A stretch of 64,000 nucleotides of DNA from Adineta vaga (taxonomy: Eukaryota; Rotifera): assembly GCA_021613535.1 (NCBI GenBank), contig CP075496.1, forward strand, positions 4,030,001 through 4,094,000, written 5' to 3'. Shown in pieces: positions 34,963-45,861 of this stretch; position 1 is the first letter of the stretch; each line of letters begins with the position of its first letter. The position numbers were made by a program, and so were the translations under genes. Under the pieces are notes generated by a model. It was not told where the DNA came from and did no database searches. It saw only the letters and a program-made list of their open reading frames with translations.

Positions 34963-35279
34963 TTCTTAAAGACTGCTACAAAGGAGAAATTCGTTTCTTC
35001 AATCGACCTTTTTACAATTATGTATGTCTTATTGATGGCCTTTAAGGTTTCTTTTTGTTCTTCTTCTTCATTTCATTGATCCTAAAGTAAAGCTTCTCTC
35101 GAGGAAATTGAACAACTGATGAAGAGAGAACATGCAAAGAAGAAGGATGCGCTGATATACAAAAGTAAAATAGAGCGCGTCGAGTAATTATAATGTAAGA
35201 AGGGCGCTAAGCTATTTAACTATCTATCTCTCTCTCTCTATATATGTATATGTTAGTGAATAGACCAAGCGGATGATCG
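34963..35279. promoter_or_regulatory. Shared upstream region of PTB copy 2 and VAMP
   Basis: A 317-bp interval separates two divergent start codons and includes a CT/TA microsatellite at 35221-35246. The same interval is conserved in copy 1 but split there by 5.2 kb of retrotransposon. Promoter function is inferred from position only. Confidence 0.5.
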
Positions 35280-35851
35280 ATGAAATTCAGCTTTCGTTTT
35301 CGCTTACGAAAGAAGAAGAAGAATCACTTCAAAAAATCAAAGAAATCTAAACATATTGTTAATCTATTTAATCCTAATCGATATGAGCATCGATCAGACA
35401 TTGCCAATAATGAATGTAATCAATTATCAAATAATATGACATTAGTGAATGAGGGAGGTGGTGATGATCGAGGAAAACTTTTTAAACAAATTCCAACACC
35501 TGTCGATGAACAACAAATTGCGAATGCACAAGATAAAGTCGATCGTTTAATGAATGCTATTACAGATACATATGAAAAAACTTTAGTTCGAAATCTTCGT
35601 CTTGAAGAATTAGATATGAGATCAACGGATTTATTTCGTGATGCAGAAAAAATGAAAAATATGGCACATAAAATGCAAGATAAATTCTTTTGGGAAGATA
35701 GTAAATGTGATGAAAAGAAAAGAAATCCAAAATGATTGTTTTTTTTATGTATTTAGAATACTTTTTAGTAGTTGCAATTGCATCAATATCGGCGATTGCT
35801 TTAGGTGGTCTTCTTGCTTTGATATTTATTCCAAAAATAACCGGCAATTAA
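35280..35851 (+). CDS. VAMP/synaptobrevin-like R-SNARE
   Basis: This is a vesicle-membrane R-SNARE for membrane fusion. Exons 35280-35700 and 35757-35851 join in phase (171 residues); the intron removes an otherwise open but anchorless end. The SNARE motif runs from DEQQIANAQDKVDRLMNAIT through LVRNLRLEELDMRS, with the zero-layer Arg, to MQDKFFWEDKYF. It is followed by a single C-terminal anchor of about 24 residues (VVAIASISAIALGGLLALIFIP). There is no longin domain. Unusually, about 70 residues precede the SNARE motif, beginning with a very basic stretch (RFRLRKKKKNHFKKSKKSK). The upstream half is duplicated at 30942. Confidence 0.88.
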
Positions 35852-36021
35852 TTTCACTTTATTTATGTTCTTGTTCATATTTTCTGAATACTTGAAATGA
35901 GCTTTTGCTCATCATGTCCACGGTACAATTCAGATACAATTTTTTTAAATGAATAAAGCAAAAAAAAAAGAAGAAAAAGAAAAATTTATTTTGAAAAAAA
36001 GTGCATTATAAATAAGTTTGT

Positions 36022-37556
36022 CTAGTCAGCTTGTGGATTGGTTGTTGTTGTTGTCGATGATGATAATGAGTCCTTCAGTTGATCATAATGGTCACGTTGT
36101 TCTTCGGTGACAGTATCTTCATCAATTGAATTCAATAGATCAAGACTTGTTCGTTCACGCTGAAAAAGAAATATAGACAAAGATAGAATCGATTTTTTGC
36201 TGTTAAAATCGTTGTAAAAATATTTACAAGATCTTTCACTTGTGTTAATGAGGGATATTTTTGTAACAGATTCAATGCAATATTATAATGATGATTTTCA
36301 ATAGCATCATGTAATGATGTTGAACCTTCAGCATCTCGATAGAGTGCAATATTTTTACGATCAGATAACAGTGTTTCAACTGTTTCAGCGTTGCCTTCTT
36401 TGACAGCTTGTTTTAATTCTTTGATTTTTTCCTAAAATCAAAAATAACGTTTTTGATATATATCGATTTTGATTAATTCGTATTAGATATTACTAATAAT
36501 TGAGGAATATCATGATGGATAAAATCACTTGTATCTTCATCTGTATCTTCCTCTGGTTTTAATTGATTGACAATTTCTGTATAACCACAGAGAAGTAAAT
36601 CATTAATTGCTTTGGTATTTCCATTTTGAAGTAATTGTACGCAATAGTTGTCTATAAAAAGAAAACAAATGTATCGTTGATTCTGTTTTAATAGGATGTG
36701 AAATAGGACATACCAATTTGATCAACATTTTCTTGAAGTCCAGCTTCGAGAGCAATATCTCTTGGTGTTTTGCCTTCAGCATTGCGTGCTGCCATAAGTA
36801 AATGATTATCTCGAAGTAATTTTGTTAGATCAACTTCTGAAAAATATGAATAACAGATTGTTCAATTGATAATGAATCCTTTTCTGCAACACGAACCTTT
36901 GACAGCAGCTTGTCGATGAAGTTCTGTTTCACCGAATTCAAGAGCAAGAATGTCATCTTCTTCACGAACAGCTGCTAGTGCTCGTGGTGCTGCTGCTAAT
37001 TCTCGATGACTAAATCAACAGATATCAATTGGAGAAAATTCAATACATGAGATTTTCATTACCGTCGAGCTAATTCTTCCGCTTCTCGTTGACGTTTTTC
37101 TTCTGCTTCACGTTCTTTTCGTTCATTTTCTTCTTTTTCACGTAATGCTCGAATTTCTCTCTTCAATTGAGCACGATGTTCTTTTTCTTCTTCTTCTTTT
37201 TGTCTTTCAATTTCAAATTGTTTTGCATCATGTTCTCTCTATTCAACAAGAAAACAACTATCAATAATCATCATTAACTCATATATGATGACTATTTACC
37301 TGTTTTTGAGCACGTGTGTTCTCAACTTGTTTATAAAGAAAGGTTGCTAAATATTCAATAGGATCATTTGGACGACGTTCAACGATTTCAGCTAAACCAC
37401 GAATTAATGCTGGTCCTATTTAAAACATCAATAACAACAGATAAGAATATCTTCGGAAAAAGAAATTCTGAACATACCAACAGTAGATGTTAGATATTTC
37501 GTTTCAATTGAATTTTGATCTGGTGGAGGGCGACGTCCAGAATTGGCTCGATTCAT
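36022..37556 (-). CDS. DPY30-motif / coiled-coil / ankyrin-repeat protein
   Basis: Eight exons join in phase: 37478-37556, 37300-37415, 37063-37238, 36897-37009, 36714-36836, 36494-36651, 36228-36431 and 36022-36159, giving 368 residues. Residues of about 27-65 (GPALIRGLAEIVERRPNDPI, EYLATFLYKQVEN) form a DPY30-type dimerisation helix pair, the RIIa-like module that binds amphipathic helices of anchoring proteins. A charged coiled coil rich in Glu/Lys/Arg (about 66-130) follows. Then come ankyrin-like blocks around RNAEGKTPRDIALEAGL and RDAEGSTSLHDAIENHHYNI. DPY30 modules are common in axonemal and radial-spoke proteins, so a ciliary role is plausible but not shown. Confidence 0.82.
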
Positions 37557-38150
37557 TTTGATGCAGTGAAAGAGCAGCAGATGAAATGGAGAATATTTGT
37601 TTGATTTTTTTTCAAACTTTATCTGCCATTCATGTCTCTTAGCATCACTTAGTTACGGACAGAACAACAGTTTTTTTTCTGCAATGAAATTGTTTTTCTT
37701 TCCTCTATTCCCGTTCGAAGAGTGGCGTCGCTTTTGTCACTTACTGTTACCTGATGTAGGTAATCCACAATTCTTAGACATGAAAACATCTCGTGATACA
37801 TAAGTTTCAATGAAAATTCGAGTATTTCATTGTTATATTCTTGAAAAACAATTTAATTCTTCTTTTCTCTCTTAACTTAATTAATTTTAAATATAAACAA
37901 GCCTTTCCTATAGATCCATGTATCTGATGCTTTCTGGAAAAAGACTGGACATTTCTCTATTTAGAATTCAGAAAGAATAGCATATCTCAACATTTGGTCA
38001 TAGACATATTAATAAATTTTTTCTTGTTTTTATTCTCAAGAATACTTGGCATCAGAAAACTTTTGTATTCACATGCTCATTCTTAAGTGGTATCAGTGCT
38101 TATAGAAATTGAATGTGTAAAGAACAAACAAACAATCGCTCTTGTATATA
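37557..38150. other. Intergenic, AT-rich
   Basis: Presumably holds the promoter of the DPY30/ankyrin gene. No coding or repeat structure seen. Confidence 0.5.
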
Positions 38151-39218
38151 TTAATTCAAAATTCGAATACAATCTTCTGCACTAAGTAATCTGACAAGTA
38201 ATTTCCATGGAAAAGGACAGAAATGAAGTTTGACGGACAAATTCACAAGTGTTTCTGTTCGATGATGATTCAATTGTATTTGTTGATTATCACAATCAAT
38301 AATTAATGTTAGTTCATCACCAGTTTGAATTATTTCATTTTGATCACCAGTTGAACTTTCGCCATTTATAATAACATAATCAAGATTCCACCAACCATGT
38401 ACAGAATAATCCAAAGATTGTGACAAAATTTGTTTAGATGAAGAATAAATGCCAAGAAAGATATTTTTTGTTCCTTTATTTTCAATTAAAAATCGTATAG
38501 AATGTCTACCAGATGAATGTTCATTTATCCCACTAATTTGTGATAGACCAGCACGATAATTTGAATGAGTAGCGATACATTTATCTTCGGATAGTTTACA
38601 TGGTCCAAAAATTAATCGAAAACGTTCTTGAAGAGATTTTTGAATATCATTTTCACTAGTATGAAGCATGAGGTTCGAAGATTTCTGAACAATTTTAATT
38701 TCATTGATAAATGATGAAGATTTTCTAACTTCCTTAATAGAAATAGTTGTTGGTTTTTCAATGAGATTTCGAAGTTCTACTAATTGATTTTTCCATTGAT
38801 TGAGTTCAGTTTCTGTATAATTATCAGCAGTAGCATTCGATTCAAATTCTAAAACAATTTGTTTCAATGTAGTTTTAATTTCTTGTCGAATTGTATTTAA
38901 CCATTGCTGAAAATCTTTTCGAGCTTTATCAGCTGTTTGTTGAATTTTAATCATTGCATTCTGTTCCCATGTATCAATACTTGATAGAAATGAATGTTCA
39001 AACTTATTTCGATTTAAATCTTTACGAAATTGATCATAATCATCATGAAGTTCATCTGCTTGTTGTGAAAGAAATAATCGATGTTTAATAAAATGTCGCG
39101 TACAAAATGATTGTTCACATCCAGAACACGTAGCAATACATCCAGTTTTTGTGCATTTCATACACGGTGTTTCTACTAAATTTGTAACCATTCTATTATG
39201 ACGTTTGTATATTTTCAC
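38151..39218 (-). CDS. B-box-like zinc finger, coiled-coil protein
   Basis: A single-exon gene of 355 residues, or 346 if Met10 is used. The N-terminus carries CMKCTKTGCIATCSGCEQSFCTRHF-x2-H, a compact Cys/His cluster of B-box type. A long helical region of about residues 45-185 follows (WLNTIRQEIKTTLKQIVLEF). The C-terminal half (about 200-355) looks like a beta-rich domain (FLIENKGTKNIFLGIYSSSK, VHGWWNLDYVI, ITG-like TGDELTLIIDCDNQ, HFCPFPWKLLVRLL). That resembles the B30.2/SPRY-like ends of TRIM-related proteins. There is no RING, so ubiquitin ligase activity is not indicated. It is divergent from the NHL gene downstream; the exact role is unknown. Confidence 0.6.
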   Translation of the reverse strand: MKIYKRHNRMVTNLVETPCMKCTKTGCIATCSGCEQSFCTRHFIKHRLFLSQQADELHDDYDQFRKDLNRNKFEHSFLSSIDTWEQNAMIKIQQTADKARKDFQQWLNTIRQEIKTTLKQIVLEFESNATADNYTETELNQWKNQLVELRNLIEKPTTISIKEVRKSSSFINEIKIVQKSSNLMLHTSENDIQKSLQERFRLIFGPCKLSEDKCIATHSNYRAGLSQISGINEHSSGRHSIRFLIENKGTKNIFLGIYSSSKQILSQSLDYSVHGWWNLDYVIINGESSTGDQNEIIQTGDELTLIIDCDNQQIQLNHHRTETLVNLSVKLHFCPFPWKLLVRLLSAEDCIRILN

Positions 39219-40024
39219 GTTAGTGCACGGAAATTTCCAGTGTCGATGAAATATATAATATTTCTGATATCATTCACCTGTGAAGAAAAAATGTAGTTGA
39301 TATTGATGACATATATGTATAGTCTAAATAACAAGAGAATTGAAGGTTACTGCTCTCGTTTGTACAGTGAAAAGGAAGAAAAGTAATGATTATTATGAGT
39401 CATTATATTTACTTAAACATATGATGATATAAAAACGAAAAGAAGTAATATGAATAAATAAACAAGTTGGTTAAGCTTTCTAAAGAACTGTTTAGCATGA
39501 AATAACGAATTATTCTTATGAGTCCTTATTGAAAAGAAAAATCATCTTTGATGTTTTATTTTTATAGTGTAAATGTACGTTGGTTACTTTTCAAATGTTT
39601 ATTACTCTAAAAGTACAATTACAACATGTAATACATTGATCTTCGTATATTTATTTTATCGCCTACGAACGAACTAAATATAGAATTTTATGGATATATA
39701 TATGCATGAATAAAATGATGTAAGACAAACAAATGATTCATAGTATAAATCCTTTTCACAAAATTTATTAATCAATATGTAGAAGAGATTTATCGCAAAA
39801 GGCTTCATTTGATATGTTAAATTAAATTCGTCTAAAACAATCCGTTTTTATTAGAGCCATATGATACCCATGGCACTAAATAATAAAAATACAGTTGACT
39901 ATTTGACAGTTTATTTTCTTCTCTAGAAAAGAAAATGATCAGATGGTGCATTTCTCACTCGATTAAGTTCCATGAATATTAAAAAAAAAATAGAATACAG
40001 CATATCACTCATCATTTATATACG
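39219..40024. other. Divergent intergenic region
   Basis: About 800 bp of AT-rich DNA lies between two divergent start codons. Probably promoter sequence; nothing else recognised. Confidence 0.5.
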
Positions 40025-41451
40025 ATGACACTTGAAAATAAGAATATTATCCATGAAATAGATCAAATATTTGAACAAATTCATGCACGTCTTGATCAAC
40101 GTTTTCAACAACTTGTTCGACAGATTAATATTCATTCTCATGAAAAGAGTAAATTTCACAATGAAATTAAACTAAAATCTTTGTTTTTGAAAACTTTTAT
40201 TCATTTCAGAAAAATCAACATTGAAATTTTCTCCAGTAAATCAGTTTCCATTGGAAGAAATCATTGATAAATTCGGTCATATAACAATATCAAAATCTTT
40301 CGATAACGTTCGATGTTATGAGTCAGTGTCTGTATGCTTTTAATATTTAATCATTATTTCCTATTCTTTCTTTCTTTTCTTTTCTTCTCTGTTCTTTCCT
40401 ATTCAAAATAGTGACTACGAGAACATTAACGCCATATGCTATCGACAGGTAAATCGAAAAAAAAATGACAAATAGTCCTCTGTAATCACTTTTTCTTTAG
40501 AGTATAATATCAACGATGAGAAAAACAACATCTGCATCAACAATAACTAAGGAAAACGATATAAAGAATGATCAGTGTCAAATCATTGGCAAACATGGAC
40601 GACAAAAAGGACAACTAAGTAATCCACAAGATGTTTTAATTCTTCGAACTCCTCATCAGAGAACAGTTCTTATTTCCGATACGATTAATCAGAATGTTCA
40701 ATTATTCTCCATAGAAACTGGTCTTTGTACAGGTGCTTTTTTATCAGCAGTCAATTCCAAACAGATTCCACTTCGTCGACCTATTGGTCTTTCACATTCA
40801 TTTAACGCTAATTCAACGTGTTTGGTAGCTGATTACGATCAACGTTTCATTAGTAGTTGGATAATTGATGAGGGAGGAAATGGAAAATTAGTAAAAAAAT
40901 TTGGTCAACAAACGTTAATTGGTCCAAAGGGAGTTTGTGCATCAAATCAATCACAACGAATTGCTGTAGCCGATAATAAAGCAAATTGTATTTGTTTATT
41001 TGATTCATCAGGAGAATTTTTACATCGTTTTGGTAAACGTGGAACTGAACTACATGAATTAGCTGGACCACATTATGTTCAATTTGCGGAACCAGATCAT
41101 GATCGACATATTATTGTAACTGATTTTTATAATAATTGTGTTAAAATATTCGATATTGAACGTCATGGTCAACTGATAACAAGTTTTGGTTCAAGTGGAA
41201 CAAAAAATGGTTTCTTCCAAGCTCCAACCGGTTTAGCTGTTGATTATGAACGTGGTTATATATTCGTTTCTGATTGGGGTAATAACCGTGTTCAAATCTT
41301 TGATCGTCAAGGTTTATTTTTACGTACTATTAAACTGTCAACATCTGATATGCTCTATGGGCCACAAGGGCTTGATTATGAACCGAGCAGTCAAATGTTA
41401 GCTATAGCTAATTCAGGCAAGCATTCAGCAGTTTTAGTACAAATTGATTGA
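40025..41451 (+). CDS. NHL-repeat (TRIM2/3- or thin-like) protein
   Basis: Four exons (40025-40148, 40210-40327, 40412-40448, 40501-41451) give 409 residues. The N-terminus (about 1-35) is a short helical stretch ending in EKKKSTLKF. From about residue 115 onward an NHL beta-propeller is evident. Repeats include QIIGKHGRQKGQLSNPQDVL, VLISDTINQNVQLF, GPKGVCASNQSQRIAVADNK, FLHRFGKRGTELHELAGPHY, ITSFGSSGTKNGFFQAPTGL and FVSDWGNNRVQIF. No RING or B-box is visible in this gene. Exon 2 has an ambiguous donor; GTCTGT at 40328 keeps the frame. Such propellers usually bind protein or RNA. Confidence 0.8.
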
Positions 41452-41512
41452 CTAGCATGTCTGTTTATTGCATAAATATAATGAAGAAAAAAAAGAAAGA
41501 AATTCGAAATGT

Positions 41513-44500
41513 TTAACAATTAATTAAATCGAGGCGACATTGAAGTACTTGTTCAGCTTCGGATTCACTTAGATAATGAATACCTTCTCGATGTAGAACG
41601 GAAGGCAATGGTGATGATACTATTGATAATTTAGATGTTTTTGTTAAACTTTCCTTTAAAGCGTCAAGTAATGAAAGGGCGGATATCTTTGGCATTGTAA
41701 GAAGTACAGCAGATTCACGACATCTAAAATAAATTATCAAAATGATCAATGAAAACATAATTTTGTTATTTACTTGTTAAATAATTGCAAAACATGATCA
41801 GTACCTATACGAGACCATCCTCGATTAATATCAAGGAGAAATTGTGATGCTCCACCCTCATTAAATTGATGATAGGTGATAACCTATATGAAATTAAAAA
41901 AGCAAATGTCAATCAAAAATCATATTTCATGATGAAAAACAATTTCGCATACAGAATTAAATAAAAATTCATCGAATTGAATAATAACTCGTGCTCGAAT
42001 GTCATGAAATACATTTTTCAATAAATTATTTGATAAATCGGAGAAAATTGTTTGTAAATCGACTAAAACATCAATAGCAGATGATGATATATTCATAATA
42101 AGATAATCTTTTGGGTTTGGCATCATTGACCATCTATATAAGAAAGAAAACCACGAATTATTTATCAGAAAAAGTTTGTTTTATATTACTTTTCTTTTGT
42201 ATATCGTCGACTTTTTCTTTCAAGTAAGCGATTAATATGATTAACAATCAAATTACAACGTCTTTCTTGTTCATTTCGATATCGTTCGAGTAAATGATCG
42301 AATATTGTAGCAGTTGTCAAATGATTTTCTTTATTTAATTGAATTAAATCAAATTGTTGAGCTAATGTTGAATCAATATGAATCTTTCCGTTCTTTTCTT
42401 CATAGAAATCGTTTCTTCCATATTTTTCAATAAATTTTTCATATTCATCATAAAAATATTGTAAACGTTTATAATGCTAATCGAACAAAGAAAAAAAAGG
42501 ACAATAAGATAGAAAATATTTTAACACAAATCTTACTGAACGATCTTTCCATTGTTGAATAACATCAGCTACATAAACAATGGAATTAAGTATGGAACAA
42601 GATGGTTTCGATAATGGATCATTATTTTGTACATCGGTTGTTAAAGAAAATATGAGATCTTGTAAGAAATCATCGAATAAATCAATTTGTAAAGAAAATA
42701 AACGAAGACTACACGATGGATATGGTACCAGACGATATCGATCTGAAATATATATATTATTCAATGTGAAATATTTGAAATGATTGATATTCTTACCTTC
42801 CATTGCATGAATTAAAGTTAAAAATGTTTCAGAACATTCACTTATTTTAATCTCATCCGAATTACGTTCTAACATACGTTCATAAACACTTTGATGTGCT
42901 GTAGGTGATTGAAAGATATTATTTAATTTCGTACGAGAAACTAAAATGAGAAAATCATTTAGAACAAGACATGCTACAATCTATTAGGGAAACAATTGAC
43001 ATCGTCATTGCAAACCGTAACCTATTTTATTTTGAAAACGCTATAGACCATAACAGATGCCTTGGCCATGTCCTACTATAGACTGAAACAAATGTCTTCA
43101 CAATGCTCGAACACAAACTATGACAAACACCTTGATAATACAAACGATGACAAGGTATGTTTCATTATGTTTTCTTCTTTCAAGAAAAGGTTCTATTTTC
43201 TAGAGAATGAGATATCATCCTTAGGATAAACGAGTTTCTATTATAAATTCTACTCATCAAGATGCATCGTTTTCTAATCTATTCTCTAGATACTAACCAT
43301 CCTGTTCGACTTGAAACCATTTTTCGAAAATAATCTCATCACATAATAGATTCATACAATTTGGTAAATGATCTGGATAATCAATATCTTCTTGAAAAAT
43401 TCGTTGTGAAAAAATTAGAATTTCTTCAATATAATGCGTAAATAGAGGTGTATCGATAAGTATTGATGTAATTTGACTATCAAGTTTAACAATAACTAAT
43501 TCAATTAAACCACGAATAAATTCAATCTATTAATTATTCGAAAGAAAATTTAGAGAATTTATTTCATTCTTTACTTTTGCATTCAGTTGGAATATCAGTT
43601 GATTCATTAAGTAGTGGTTGTAACTGTTCAGTAAGAAAATATTCATGATCGAGAATCCAACTAATAATCTGATTGAGGTACCATTCGGGCTAGAAATAAG
43701 AAAACCTTTCTGAAAAAGAAGAATATGTTTTTGAAAATAAAAAAAATTACTTTTCGACGATCATTCGTTTTTTGTTTTCCATAAAAATGATAATTAAAAC
43801 GATTTATCAAACCTTTCAATAACATCTGAATAAATAATGGAATTGGTTTCCAACCAATAAAACGTAATCGTGATTGAACATCATCATGTTTAACATGTTC
43901 AGGTAAACGTAATTTCAATAAATAAGATAATTCTTCTTTGAGTTTATCTCGATTCGCATCAAATAATTCACTTAAATGACTAGCAGGTAGTTTTTGTACA
44001 TATGGAAATTCAATTGTATTTAACACTTTTTCCATACGTCTACGAAAGAAAACGAGAATAAGATTTAGTAATTGAGAAAAACTTACAAGGCAAGAACAGT
44101 TTTTAATTGATCATACCAATAGAGTGTAAGATTAGTACTATAAGAGCGTAAATGTTCCGTTGATGTATCATGTACAAATTCAGTCAATTGTGCTAGTTGT
44201 GAATAAATAGATAAGGATTCATCGAGTGATTCTGTCGAAAGAGATTTTTCAAGTGCAGAACTAAAATTTAGGAAAAAACTTAACAATTTATAGATGACTC
44301 TGTTTGTGTTTATGAAATACCTTTGTTTTAGAAGTATTTCAAGACAACGAAGATAATCAATAATTCTTGTCGTATTATTTAAACGTTTAACTGTTGTACG
44401 AAAATCTTGTGCAATGAATTCTGCTTTATCTTCATGTGATTTCATGGTAATAGCTAATTTACGTTCTTGATTTCGAAGTTGTTCATGTTGATCAAGAAGA

Positions 44501-44777
44501 TTATTTGCCATTGTAATACCATTCTGTAATTGAGATACTAATGAACGTTTTTCTTTTGGAGTTGTTGAGATTGGATTAAACTATATTGGAAAAATAAAAA
44601 CGAAATCAATCAAACAATTATTCTCTATTGAGAATTTACTTGAGCTTCAAGTGATTGTCGTTCATGTTCTGCATGTGTTAAGAGATTAGATAGAAGACTA
44701 TCAGAATTATCGTAATCAGATGTTTCATTTTCAATACTACTGGAATACTGTTGTACTTGTGACCAAAAGTCTGACAT
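41513..44777 (-). CDS. RINT1: RINT1/Tip20 family vesicle-tethering subunit
   Basis: This is a subunit of the NRZ (Dsl1-type) complex that tethers Golgi-derived vesicles at the ER. Twelve exons are visible: 44640-44777, 44321-44580, 44087-44260, 43751-44039, 43575-43689, 43298-43526, 42797-42940, 42537-42742, 42190-42476, 41953-42133, 41774-41883 and 41513-41723, for about 780 residues. The N-terminus is coiled coil. Family landmarks are PEWYLNQIISWILDHEYFL, IEFIRGLIELV, LTLIHAMEG, RYRLVPYPSCSLRLFSLQI and the C-terminal LSESEAEQVLQCR. All exon phases fit except exon 5 to 6, where one extra base remains. That could be an indel, an assembly error or an unusual splice. Confidence 0.88.
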
Positions 44778-45861
44778 GATTGTGTTAAAGAACAAAAACT
44801 ATTCGTATCATATAGGACAATGATCTATAAATAGAGGAAGATTGATAATGTATCGTTCTTTTTAGTGTGGAAATGAATATATAATAAAGATTATAACAGC
44901 AAAATATCTTTAGATCGAGTAAAATATTTAACAATTTGAGTTTTCAGCCTGTAAACCATACAGGATATTAATTAAATTAAAAGAAGGAGGAAAACGTTCT
45001 GTAGACGTGGATACATATTGATATCTATTAAAATGACATGTTCTCGTGAAATTCAAAGAACATACCCGGATTGTTCTCAAACAAATGTATCCTTTTTTTA
45101 CGTATAATAATAACAACAATTTTCATTTCGGTATCACAAGAGAATTCTTTTGGACAATACATTGATGAGAACGTATTTTTAAAGTTGTTATTTCCAATTC
45201 AACTATTTTTCGTGTCTTCTTTCTGATTGGTTAAAAATTGTGACCTATTGTGATATTATTTTCATGGAGAGGATTCTGATCATAATCTTTATTGACAATG
45301 GTGTTTGTCGGCTGATGTTTTACCAATTGTTTGATAATCAGAAAACTGAGTAATGCCAAAATGCAAAACATGTTTATTCTCTTTTAGATATCATATATTT
45401 CTCGCACATGGATTATTACATGTGATTATCATTAAAAGCAATTAAAATAGTTCATGTGAGTGTATATATTCGTCCAGTTTTCTTCTATTCGAGTTATTCA
45501 TATTTCAATTTATTTATTGAGTTTTTTTTATTAACGATGTCAATCCAAGATATGTAAGTTTATCGACAAATAATATCTATATCATTAAAAAAACAAGACT
45601 CTGATATATCAGTGTATTTCTTTTCTTCTCATTCAATATTTTTTTTTTCTTCTTTCTGATTTGATCAATTACAAAAAAATATCTTCATTTATGTTATGTT
45701 TCATATCGTTTCTACGCTTCAGTACATAGACTTAATTCAATTTTCTTTTTCATACACGTGACTTACGCAGACGAAAGATAACCATCGTGTCTGTCTAGAT
45801 TTTGCTTAGTTTTTGTTTTTTTATTTTTCTTTCCTAGAATATTTGATTATTAATCAATGTT
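44778..45861. other. Divergent intergenic region, RINT1/p160 coactivator
   Basis: An upstream ATG with a donor-like site (ATGTCAATCCAAGATAT-gtaagt at 45537) could mark a 5' non-coding exon. Joined to the acceptor at about 45838 it meets a stop before the main start. No bHLH coding sequence was found here. Confidence 0.45.

Larger units (their letters stand above)
34091..35490. repeat. Segmental duplication copy 2 (uninterrupted)
   Basis: Collinear with copy 1 (24469-25644 plus about 30878-31147). It keeps the short microsatellite TATCTATCTCTCTCTCTCTATATATG at 35221-35246 where copy 1 carries the LINE, so it serves as the empty-site reference. Confidence 0.9.
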
